Assembly (NCBI GenBank): GCA_020631735.1
Contig: CM036170.1
Location: 68,897,737 to 68,961,736, forward strand
Origin: Saccharum officinarum
Lineage: Eukaryota; Streptophyta; Magnoliopsida; Poales; Poaceae
DNA length: 64,000 nucleotides
Direction of reading: 5' to 3'
Every line of letters starts with the position of its first letter. Within the stretch, counting starts at the first letter, position 1. Below, one piece after another: positions 33,668 to 42,766 of the stretch. A program made the position numbers and the translations under genes. The notes under the pieces were generated by a model. That model had not been told where the DNA came from and made no database searches. It saw only the letters and a list, made by a program, of their open reading frames with translations.

Positions 33668-34872
33668 ATGATTCATTAAAAAAAGAGATGTGGGAACGGC
33701 TTATAAAGCTTCTCCGGTAGTAGATCAACGGGTGATTGATAGTGAGGTCTAGAACAATTTATGACCGATGAGTTGTTAGACTTGCTGCAGAAACTATGTG
33801 TCTATGTTGATGGATAAGCCACATGTCATGCAGTTGAAGATCAAAATTAGATGAATCCAATAGTTAAGGGGTCAAAAGTGAACTTAATCCTTTTGAAATA
33901 TACTCTAACCAATTGGCTCTTGTCTTCCCTGAATATGGATCAGCTTCTTTTTTTTTCTTCTATTGAGGTGTATATATTGGCAGAACGAGAGGAAGATTTT
34001 TTCTAGGTGGATTGCAGTAGTAGGAACAAGAGTGTCCATAAATTTTCTTTTGGAGAGTGCCTTCCTGAACTATGGTATTACCTCTGTTCGGTAAATGATG
34101 TAATTCTAGGTGCAATTTTTGTTTCCATGTCCAAAGTTTAACTACATATATAGATAAAAATATTAATAATTTTGACACAAAATAAAACATGACAATGCTA
34201 GAATTGATTTTTTTCTGGGATGGAGGGAGTACGTGTGTGTTTTGTCCTAATTTCAGATCCCCCGCGGTGCCATCTTGCTGCAGCCTGTAGGCGCTGCCCG
34301 AGCAGTGCATGCAAACCTTCCATGAGAACCAGAAATACAAAAGAGCCAGCAGCAAGCTCACATTTGAATTCGCACAAGATCCTGAAAGTACAAAAGACGG
34401 GAACTTGGCACGGGCAGACTTGTCAAAGAAGAAATTCGAAGGTAGAAGGTAGATAGACGAATGATCGCAGCCATATCCACAGCCCATCACCCTGTATATG
34501 ATCTGATTCTGATACCCAAAATACACAGCAAGGCGACGTCAACTCCAGTGGCTACATCCAAATATGGACCAAAAAAAAGTCGCCACACACTTAGTACTGA
34601 ACAAGAAAAGAATCAAGCACGCACGCCACAGCGGCATCATAACAGCACATTCCAATCCAAGTAAGAATCAATACCAAACAACTTGGTGGTCCTTGCTCTC
34701 TTCCTATAGTGAGATCATAATCCTTGGAAGAAGAAAAACATTGGCATTCTCGCAAGATCAATCAAGGAATTGTGGCTTGAGATAGATCGACCAGACACAT
34801 GAAACCGGAGGCCCTGTAGCTTAACGATTAACGAAGCTTCCCCACAGGTTATCGCTCCCGTAGTCCCGTCAT
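33668..34872 (+). repeat. Segmental duplication, copy U2
   Basis: Counterpart of U1 without its two large insertions, but with its own Stowaway MITE (34078-34229). No gene is evident; the short frames are not conserved between the copies. Confidence 0.8.
34078..34229. mobile_element. Stowaway-like MITE
   Basis: 152 bp, right end ggatggagggag, left end cctctgttcggt (imperfect inverted repeat), TA on both sides. U1 has the empty site (ctatggtacatgtgtg). TA duplication plus a CTCCCTCC end is typical of Stowaway. Confidence 0.8.
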
Positions 34873-36141
34873 AAACCATGCAAATTATTAAAGCACCAAC
34901 CAAATATAACTAGACACCAAACGGCAGGGCAGCATTGACGTACGCGCACATGCAGAGATTCTCAGCTCGCGGGCGGAGGGGAGATGTGCGCTGCGCATGC
35001 AACGCACGGAACCAAACGGCTCGAAAGATTGCTCAGCCTCTGTCTCATCCACTCCACGAAGGAAAGACTGTTCATCGACCGACAAATAAAGGGGCGCTGG
35101 AAGCATCGCAGCAGACGAACTCTCTTGCTCATCGACCGACCAAGGAGCACGGGTGCAGCAGACATCTCGCATCTCTCACCAGACGAACACGGTAGTACAC
35201 CCTTGTAGGAGTTGGCCTGTAGCTGGTACAGCATTTCTCGCTGCCTGCCTGGCAATACAGTGGAGTAGCGCACACGAAGTCGTCACACGCGTAACGCCAC
35301 GAGCACGAGCACGAGCACGAGCACCAGTACGTCACGTCCTAACGTGCCATTTCCGCCTGCTAGTGCTAGCGGCCGGTCATGATGATGCATTGGATGGGCG
35401 GACGGACGACTCATCGCAGCTGGCCGGCCGGGGAGATGGCTGGCACTGGCACTGGCACGGGTCCGGTCCGCCCTCCCATTTCGCTCGCAGCACAGCGCGA
35501 GGATTGAAGAAAAGTGTGGGAGGTGCGGCCTGTGCAGGGCCGGCAAAGCAGGCGGGCGCGGGCCTCTCCTTTCCCTCCGTCTCTCTCTTGCACATGCGTC
35601 TGCCTGCAACACCACATGGCCTGCCGTGAGAGTGCTGTTATTATCGCACTTTAATCAGGGCCAGCCACATGCAGGTTGCCCACACGGCCGGGCTTCTCCC
35701 TAACCATCATCATCCTTCTCCTCTCCTCATCCATCCCTATCTGGCTAGCTTGTAGAGAGGAGAGCACACGCACAGGCAGGCCAAAGGCGTGCAGCGGCAA
35801 AGCTAGCTAGCACGCCACGTGCACGGTGCACACACCTACCGCCTCACGAAACAATGACTGCACTGCATATATTCGAGGTGCTGTAGTGGTGGTACTCACG
35901 TCGATCACGTGGTACTAAGGCAATGGGGGCATGCAAATCACAGCAAGCAAGCTCATTAATTGGCTAATTAGAGGGCCGTAATTAATCTACACAAGCACAC
36001 ACTCGATCATCATACACACTTGCAAACCAGCACTCCGTTTTGTATACTACTACTGCTGCTGCTGCTAGAGGCTATATCTCTCTCTCTTCTCCTTTCTCCT
36101 CTTGGTTGGTTGTCCTTCTCCCTTGGTGGTGGTCAGCAGAA
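34873..36141. other. Intergenic, 3' flank of the glycosylase gene
   Basis: No gene supported. Contains a GAGCAC hexanucleotide microsatellite (about 35298-35324), a GGCACT run near 35440, and TACTAC/TGCTGC and TCTCTC microsatellites at 36045-36090. The latter probably lie in the 3' UTR of the minus-strand gene. Confidence 0.5.
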
Positions 36142-38598
36142 TCAGTTAACGCGGGCGGATGCGCCGGCGGCGGCGGAGGAGCAGACGCGGTGGCGCGGGC
36201 ACGAGACGAGGTGGTCGTTGGTGAGCCCGACCGCCTGCATGAAGGAGTGGATGACAGTGGGGCCGACGAAGCGGAAGCCGCGCCGGACCATGTCCTTGCT
36301 GATGGACTCCGACTTGGACGTCTTCACGGGGATCTTCCGGCTGTACTTGTAGCTCGGCGACAGCGGCTTGTTGTTCACGAACGCCCACACGTACCTGTCC
36401 AGCGACCCGAAGTCCCTCCGCACCTGCAAATGCAACGGATCGAACAACACCGTCAGATTAATTAGATATTCTTCTGCATACCATTATCCTGTATACATAC
36501 AGTACTTACTGCTAATAGCGGTAGCTATATACACGCACGTACGTACTTGACCGACAGATTAGTTTAGTTGGTGGCAGCTACTGACTGACACAAGTACTAC
36601 CTACTTGATTGGTGGTTAGTGGGAACCGGCTAACACTCCCGTTTTGGAAAACGGAACCTTGTCCGCGATAGAATGGTGTGCAATACAGTACTCTACTCTC
36701 TACCGGAGACGACTGAGCTAAAGGGATATCATTTGTGAGAATGCGAAGCAAAGCTTATAAGCGAAAGGCATGGCAAACAAGTACGATTAGCACTTTTCCT
36801 GCTCCCAAAATGGCCATTAGGAAGGGCTCAGTCTTTTTGGCTGTGTCCAGCTGCTTTACGACGCCGACGCACTTGCTCCGCTCCGCATGGATGCCACCTG
36901 CTTCCGCTTCGTATCCATTCATTCACTCATTCATCGAGCTGTCTACCAATCCAATCAGGGGGTTCAGTTCAGGGATTCTGTTACACTTCGCTTTCAGTTG
37001 TTTCATTTCATAATTCATATATACGCCCCTTCATTCATTGACCGCCTCGGCGCCTCCCTTCATCTTTCGGTTAAGCTTCGGTTGCGAGATGGTACTGGAA
37101 CTACAACTACTATCTTATCAGATGAGGTCCAACCGATGGAAACCCAACTTGTACCAAAAACAACACGTCGACTTTGGCTTCTGATAGTTAAAGGCTCATT
37201 TTCAGAGCATTCTAGTCCTAACCTCACTGCCTAACGATTATATGCAGGAAAAGAGCTTCTCCTTGCCAATTCCAAGTGAAACCGAAAAGACTCAACTGAA
37301 AACATGTCGAGTGACAATCTTGCTCAACTGAGGACAGAGGTCAAGTTCACGGTACCTCGAGAATCCGGCAGGCGTTGTTGACGGTTCCTCTGACGGTGCC
37401 CAAATCCAGGCCGTAGTCGGCGCTCAGCGAGGCCATCTGCTTCTCGGTGTACTTGGCGACCGCGTCCACGTTGAAGCCGGAGAATGCCTCCCTGTTTGTG
37501 ACCAGACATTCAGGCAAATACAGACCGAAATCAGCACAGATGTTTCACGAAACGTAGCACTGTTGCTTGACATCTTTAGCGGCAGCGCAGTAACAACAAC
37601 TACAGTAGCTAGGGAGGCTTGTTGCTCTGTTCCCCACCTGTAGACGTGTCTTTTCTTGAGGATGGAAGTCCAGTCGGCCCCGACTTGCACGCCAGACAGT
37701 GTGAGCATCTCGAACAGCAACCTGTCATTTCAGTGCCACCAAATACATGTGAGGACAACTGTTGCTGTGAGCTGTGAGCTACAAGCATCAGCAGCTTGTG
37801 TTTGCAAAGGATCAGGGGATGAACGGCGGCTTGCTTACTCGTCGTCGTGCACGGGCACTCCCCACTCCTCGTCGTGGTACGCGACATAAAGGGGGTCTGC
37901 ACGCCGCAGGACAAAGCAGAATAGCTCACGTTAGCGAAAAATGATGTCAAGCAGTAAGTAGCATGTGGCTTTGTTGTGCTTTGCTTACCTGAGTAGGGCG
38001 TGATGAAGCTGCAGCGCTTCTCGTCGTGCCCGGTGGGTGAGGCGGGGACGGCCGGCTCGGCGGCAGCGGCGGCCGTGGCGGTGGCGGTGGCGCCGACTCG
38101 GCCCTCCACCCGGGAGAAGGACGCGGTGCGGCCGTAGTGCGCGATCCGCATCTTGCGCTGCGCCTGCGCCTGCGCGGCGTGCTCCCGCTGCGCCGCGGCG
38201 ATGCTCCCGGCTGCGGCTGGCTCGAACGCCTCCAGCGCCGCGAACGTCACCACCGGCAGCACGGCGCCGGGCTTCTTGCTGGCCTTGGTGGACCTGCTCT
38301 TCTCCGCGGTCACGGCAGCGCCCGCCGCCCTCGCGGTGACCGAGGCCAGCGTCGTGGGAGGCAGCAGAGAGCCCGCCGCCGCCGCACGGGTGTTCTCGGG
38401 CGGCGCGGGACGGGCGGCGGCCGCGGTGGCATTGCTGCTGTTGTTGTAGGAAGCCGGCATGGAGAGCGACTTCTGCAGGGACTTCTTGAGCGGGCGGGCG
38501 GCGTCCGGCGCCGCCGCCACGCGGTTGCCCGCCGGCTGCAGCACCGGGCGCCCGTCGATCTGGGCCACGCCCGCGGACTTGACGTTGGAGTTGCACAT
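36142..38598 (-). CDS. DNA-3-methyladenine glycosylase I family protein, complete
   Basis: Base-excision-repair glycosylase family (bacterial TAG) that removes alkylated adenine from DNA; expected in the nucleus. Exons on the minus strand: 38598-37989, 37896-37839, 37721-37638, 37491-37356 and 36423-36142, all GT-AG, giving 389 residues. Residues 1-190 form a low-complexity Ala/Ser-rich extension; the glycosylase domain occupies about 193-375. The zinc site of TAG is conserved: Cys196 (KRCSF), His211 (VAYHDEEWG), His367 and Cys371 (TNDHLVSC). Helix motifs include KTSKSESISKDMVRRGFRFV and GPTVIHSFMQAVGL. At the place of TAG Glu38 I read Ser (LTLSGVQVG), which from memory is usual in plant members. 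The gene is intact, but a 3.5-kb LTR element sits 18 bp upstream of the ATG, in the leader. Confidence 0.95.
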
Positions 38599-38616
38599 CC
38601 TGCCTGGACGGGCAAG

Positions 38617-38932
38617 TGTTAGGGGTTAGCTATGGATGGGCTGTCGCATGGGCCTAGGCCTTGAGCCCACTTCAGACTTGCTGGAGGAGTACAAAGGAAG
38701 CAAGGCAGGGGAGGTTCGGCATGAAACAGAATATTCAGAAATCAGCCTCCGCTCCTCCCTTCCTCTTCCGGCTACTGTTCATCTTCCTTCCTCAGATCCT
38801 CCTTCTCTAGTTCTCTATTCCTCCCTCTAGATTGCTCTGCTAGTCCAGACCTCCCTTCCCCTGAGGTCGTGTAATCTGATTGTATCCGGACCAAGCTGTT
38901 CTGAGAAGTAATAGAGAAGGGGTGTGCTAACA
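38617..38932 (+). repeat. 5' LTR of the 38.6-kb element
   Basis: 316 bp, TG...CA ends, identical to 41842-42157 as far as I can read. The 64-codon frame inside occurs in both LTRs and is a by-product of the repeat. Confidence 0.9.
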
Positions 38933-38987
38933 AATTGGTACTCGGAGCCAAATCCTACAGCACCACGAAATCCACCACCACCACTCC

Positions 38988-41882
38988 ATGGATCCCAACT
39001 TCCAGTTGATCATCGACACGCTTCGCGACTTCCACCAGTCTCTGACCCAGCGGTTCGACCACCTCGAGCAGACGCTGTCCTCCCGCTTCGATGTCTTGGA
39101 GGCTGCCTGCCAGGTGTTCGAGGATGGGACGTCATGCGTCGACGATGCGGTCCGCTTCGCTGACTCCTCTGCTTCCCTCCTTGCTGACACGCCAGTGCAT
39201 TTCTCTGCGTCGGACGACATCGAGCACATCGTCGCCGTCAACTACGTCCCCGACGCGCTGCTCGACGCCGGCCAGAAGTTCGTCATCCCGCTGTCCCGCA
39301 GCTCCGAGTCGTCGTGCCTCGGCTCCGTGCTCGAGTCCGACCTCGCCTGCCCGGAGCAGCTCGCCATCGACGCTGCAGCAACCGAGCACTCGTCCGCGTG
39401 CGATGAGCTGACCCCGTCGGAGCCCGATGGGGAGGAGTTCGTCACCGGCGTCACGCCCGCGCCGGCAGTCTCCCAGTACCAGCTGCCCCAGGACGTCCTC
39501 GAATCGCTCATCCCCGCCCCCTCAGACGACGAGGACGATTACTGCGGTTCCCTCCCCACGCACGTGCCGCCGCCGACCCTCCAGGTGCTCGAGTCGCTGG
39601 GGATTAATGAGTCGCAGATCTACTCCACCGGGAACGAGCTCGTCGTGGGTTACCCCCTCCTCTTCACGCCGTCCTACATCCTCGTCGCCAAACCGGCCAC
39701 CTTCGCCCACGACTACCGCGCGCACGGCGACCTCGCCGTCATCATCACCTTCGACCTCGACCCACGCGACGCCGACAACCAGCACGCCTACACCGTCTAC
39801 GCCTTCGAGTCCTTCCGCGTCGGCCCCGTCGAGTGCGCACTCCACGCCGTTCCGCTTGGTGGCTACGACGGCTCCCTCGACGATGGCCCGGAGTTCGGTT
39901 TCGCCGAAGTGGCACTCGCAGCGGCCGCTACACTCCGCGTTGATGCTGTTGGCGCCGTGGGTGGTGGCCCGCTGGCATGGGTAGTGGCTGCAGGGTCAGC
40001 GCATGCCACATGTTTGACGGTTTGCCAGGCCGGCGACCGCTGCTTCGCCGACGTCACCGTCCGCGCGCTCTGGGAGGAGGAGATGTTCCGCTGGGACGAC
40101 AACAACCATGGGCTGTCCCCGGTGTCCTACATGGCCGAGCTCGAGGTGGTGACCACACTTGTACCTCCTGCAGTCGAGTTCCAAGACATTCCCAAGCATA
40201 TCAAGCCCAAGCCGGTCGTCACGGTGACTATTACAAGCAAGCCTTCATCTACCTTGATTAATGCTCTAGTGGTGTTCGATGACATGCAGCAAAGGTATAT
40301 CACCAACCTTATCTCTGCATCTTGGATGGGTGTTGTTCTGTCCGGTAGTAGCGCCACTAAAGCTGATGATGACCAGTGGGTGTTTGAGAGCCAGGTCGCT
40401 CAGAATCCAGTGCAGTTTGTGATACTCGGTGAAAGCATCCACTGGCGACCCATTACTTGTCCATCTAACTCTAGTTATGCAGCTCCGGTGCACTTGAAGA
40501 TATCACAGTCAACTATTCCTCTTTGGGACTCTTTGGGATGCATACAGGACTGCATATGGACAATTATTATAGCATGTTTGGTTGTTTGTTTGGAAGCGAT
40601 GGATCCATGCACAGACCAACATTTTGATCGTAGCTTGAGAGAAGTGCTGAAATTACTGCTACCTATGAATATGAGTGATGGACTTGCTTGGCGCCCAACC
40701 CCATGGCCTGTACCAATTCAACAACAAATCAGAGCATCCAAGGCATACCTAGATGTAAATCTTGACATATCTAGACATATGACTAGTGTTTATGCAGTTG
40801 GCAGTCCTTGTCATGTTGGTGCTGCACGCATTAAGATGGCTGACATTTTGGGTGAAGCACTTCAGAAGCTTGCAGATCATGGGTGGGTATGTGTTCCTTG
40901 CTCTGAAGCCTACAGCAGTGTATTGTATTGTACATCCAGTTATCAGTATGTTGCTGTTCAAGAAGACTTAATCAAGGCATGCCAACATGGGGGTACTTGC
41001 AGCAAGATTGGTGTGTTCTTGTGGCATTTGTTGTTTCAGTACAATTTCTATCATAGTGATCCAACAGCAGGTGGGAATTACAACGAACAGTGGCATCTTA
41101 TATTTATGCAGCTAGTGATCCAACACACAAATGGTTGGCTTGCCCTTCTTGTGTTCCAGCTACATGGCAAGGCCAAGGAGCATCGGCATCAAATGCATGT
41201 ACTGCTGAAAGTTTCTTTTCCGTCATTTACCATAACTTGTTCTGTTGGTTTGGAGGGGATGGATCCATGCACAGACCACAGTTTTAATCCTCGCTTGAGA
41301 GAAGTGCTGGACAAAGCCATGTCTTCAGGAGAGTGCTTGCTTGGTGGATGCACGGACAGCATGGTGGTCTTCTGTACATTGATGGTGAAGAGGGATGTGC
41401 TGCAACCTTGGCCACCACCTCATCAGCTTGAGAAGCAGGGCAATGGAGTTCAGCTTAGGCCAACACCCTGGCCATCTTTCATGGGTCATACAGTTTCGAT
41501 GCACTGGCAGCGATCACTACCATTGGTGCTCCGTTCAGTGGAGGAGTTCCTCAGGAGGTCTATCCATTTTCAGCATACTAATTCTCTACTCATCTGGGAG
41601 ATAGATATTCAAGTGAGCGCCACTGGTGAGGATTCTATTGGTGCTGTGGGGTTACAGTCACCATGGCTGCTACCTGCAATGGAGACAAGGTTGGAGGAAC
41701 CTCAGCATCATGACAGCCATGACATCCAGGAGATGGGAGCTGCTCTGCCCTCGGCACATGACTTCATCCAATTTCCTTGGGATCCTGGTTCTCATCTTCA
41801 ACATCGGCTTGGGGGCAAGCCGAATCTCAAGGAGAGGGGAATGTTAGGGGTTAGCTATGGATGGGCTGTCGCATGGGCCTAG
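38988..41882 (+). CDS. 964-residue protein of unknown function, internal ORF of the LTR element
   Basis: Uninterrupted ATG-to-stop frame filling the interior and ending inside the 3' LTR. The N-terminus (MDPNFQLIIDTLRDFHQSLT, then heptad-like leucines to about residue 45) looks like a short coiled coil, reminiscent of gag starts. About residues 90-190 are acidic and Ser/Pro-rich. I see no CCHC knuckle, no DTG/DSG protease, no YVDD-type reverse transcriptase motif and no integrase HHCC/DDE pattern. A module starting MDPCTD occurs twice (from residues 538 and 758), each followed by LREVL and later RPTPWP. The first 400 or so codons are GC-rich, the rest markedly AT-richer, suggesting a composite origin. 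The function is unknown; it could be a gag-like particle protein or captured host sequence. Confidence 0.7.
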   Translation: MDPNFQLIIDTLRDFHQSLTQRFDHLEQTLSSRFDVLEAACQVFEDGTSCVDDAVRFADSSASLLADTPVHFSASDDIEHIVAVNYVPDALLDAGQKFVIPLSRSSESSCLGSVLESDLACPEQLAIDAAATEHSSACDELTPSEPDGEEFVTGVTPAPAVSQYQLPQDVLESLIPAPSDDEDDYCGSLPTHVPPPTLQVLESLGINESQIYSTGNELVVGYPLLFTPSYILVAKPATFAHDYRAHGDLAVIITFDLDPRDADNQHAYTVYAFESFRVGPVECALHAVPLGGYDGSLDDGPEFGFAEVALAAAATLRVDAVGAVGGGPLAWVVAAGSAHATCLTVCQAGDRCFADVTVRALWEEEMFRWDDNNHGLSPVSYMAELEVVTTLVPPAVEFQDIPKHIKPKPVVTVTITSKPSSTLINALVVFDDMQQRYITNLISASWMGVVLSGSSATKADDDQWVFESQVAQNPVQFVILGESIHWRPITCPSNSSYAAPVHLKISQSTIPLWDSLGCIQDCIWTIIIACLVVCLEAMDPCTDQHFDRSLREVLKLLLPMNMSDGLAWRPTPWPVPIQQQIRASKAYLDVNLDISRHMTSVYAVGSPCHVGAARIKMADILGEALQKLADHGWVCVPCSEAYSSVLYCTSSYQYVAVQEDLIKACQHGGTCSKIGVFLWHLLFQYNFYHSDPTAGGNYNEQWHLIFMQLVIQHTNGWLALLVFQLHGKAKEHRHQMHVLLKVSFPSFTITCSVGLEGMDPCTDHSFNPRLREVLDKAMSSGECLLGGCTDSMVVFCTLMVKRDVLQPWPPPHQLEKQGNGVQLRPTPWPSFMGHTVSMHWQRSLPLVLRSVEEFLRRSIHFQHTNSLLIWEIDIQVSATGEDSIGAVGLQSPWLLPAMETRLEEPQHHDSHDIQEMGAALPSAHDFIQFPWDPGSHLQHRLGGKPNLKERGMLGVSYGWAVAWA

Positions 41883-42157
41883 GCCTTGAGCCCACTTCAG
41901 ACTTGCTGGAGGAGTACAAAGGAAGCAAGGCAGGGGAGGTTCGGCATGAAACAGAATATTCAGAAATCAGCCTCCGCTCCTCCCTTCCTCTTCCGGCTAC
42001 TGTTCATCTTCCTTCCTCAGATCCTCCTTCTCTAGTTCTCTATTCCTCCCTCTAGATTGCTCTGCTAGTCCAGACCTCCCTTCCCCTGAGGTCGTGTAAT
42101 CTGATTGTATCCGGACCAAGCTGTTCTGAGAAGTAATAGAGAAGGGGTGTGCTAACA
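41842..42157 (+). repeat. 3' LTR of the 38.6-kb element
   Basis: Identical partner of 38617-38932. It contains the stop codon of the long ORF (41880-41882). Confidence 0.9.
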
Positions 42158-42330
42158 CAGCAAGTTGGTGCAGGTTCTTCTTCTTGGTTCCGGCGGTTGG
42201 TTGGTTTTAGTTGGCTCTTGGCTGGCTGGTTCTCAAGTGGTTCTGCTGCAGGTGCTGCGAGCTGTGAGAGTCCGTCTGATGTGATGAATGAGGTGGGAGG
42301 CGAGGCGGTTATATATAGCCGAGGAGATGG
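42158..42330 (-). promoter_or_regulatory. Displaced 5' leader and TATA box of the glycosylase gene
   Basis: Minus-strand sequence upstream of the LTR element. A good TATA box (ggctatatataaccg, about 42307-42320) is followed by a GC/CT-rich leader of about 120 bp that then runs into the 3' LTR. Before the insertion it would have continued straight to the bases before the ATG at 38598. The core promoter is therefore about 3.7 kb from the start codon. Confidence 0.6.
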
Positions 42331-42766
42331 CGCGAGGCGCGCGCGAGGAGGCCGGGAAAAGGAAGAGGAAGGTGGTGGGGCCGGGTAGGTAGGGACAGGT
42401 GGCGTCACAACTCACAGGTGAGGAGGCCGCGTAACGTATGCGTCCACGCGTGACTCGCCATTGGAGGGAGGCTCCGACTTCGGAGCCGAGCTCGATCAGC
42501 TCCTGCAGCGACTGTACTACCGCGAGGCTGTTGATCTTTACCTTTCCCGTTGGATCGAACGGGCGAGGGTCGCTGGTTGGACGGTAGGGAGAGGAGGGAC
42601 GCTCGGCTGGGCTGTCAATCAAAGCCGTGGCCCTGGCCAGGAACGTCAAAGGGGCAGTAAGAAACGCAGCGCACGTACCAACGGACAGACAGCGAGTGCC
42701 GCCGAGTGAAACGCTGCTGGTCCTGGTCCCTTGTAAGTGGGCAACGCGACTAAAAAAAAGGCCCAT
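42331..42766. other. Upstream promoter region of the glycosylase gene
   Basis: GC-rich; no separate gene supported. The plus-strand frame at 42461-42709 has no recognisable domain. Confidence 0.4.

Larger units (their letters stand above)
38617..42157 (+). mobile_element. Young non-autonomous LTR retrotransposon with one long ORF
   Basis: Two identical 316-bp LTRs (38617-38932 and 41842-42157) starting TGTTAGGGG and ending GCTAACA. Next to the 5' LTR is a primer-binding-site-like ttggtactcggagcc (38935-38949), and before the 3' LTR a purine tract, caaggagaggggaa. The interior is a single open frame. The word gcaag occurs at both borders (38612-38616 and 42160-42164), but with two extra bases (ca) on the right, so the target duplication is imperfect. 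Identical LTRs imply very recent insertion. No protease, integrase or reverse-transcriptase signature is seen, so mobilisation must rely on enzymes from elsewhere. It lies opposite in orientation to the glycosylase gene whose leader it splits. Confidence 0.9.

Noticed and set aside
34800..34872. Conserved ctgtagcttaacgattaacg block, considered as a tRNA-like gene
   Set aside because: Shared by U1 and U2 only as part of the duplication; it does not fold into a cloverleaf with a recognisable anticodon arm or internal A and B boxes.
35298..35324. Regular GAGCAC repeat, considered as a CRISPR-like array
   Set aside because: Simple hexanucleotide microsatellite without spacers, in a plant nuclear genome.
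38636..38830. 64-codon frame present twice (also at 41861-42055)
   Set aside because: The same LTR sequence in two copies; the duplication explains the apparent conservation.
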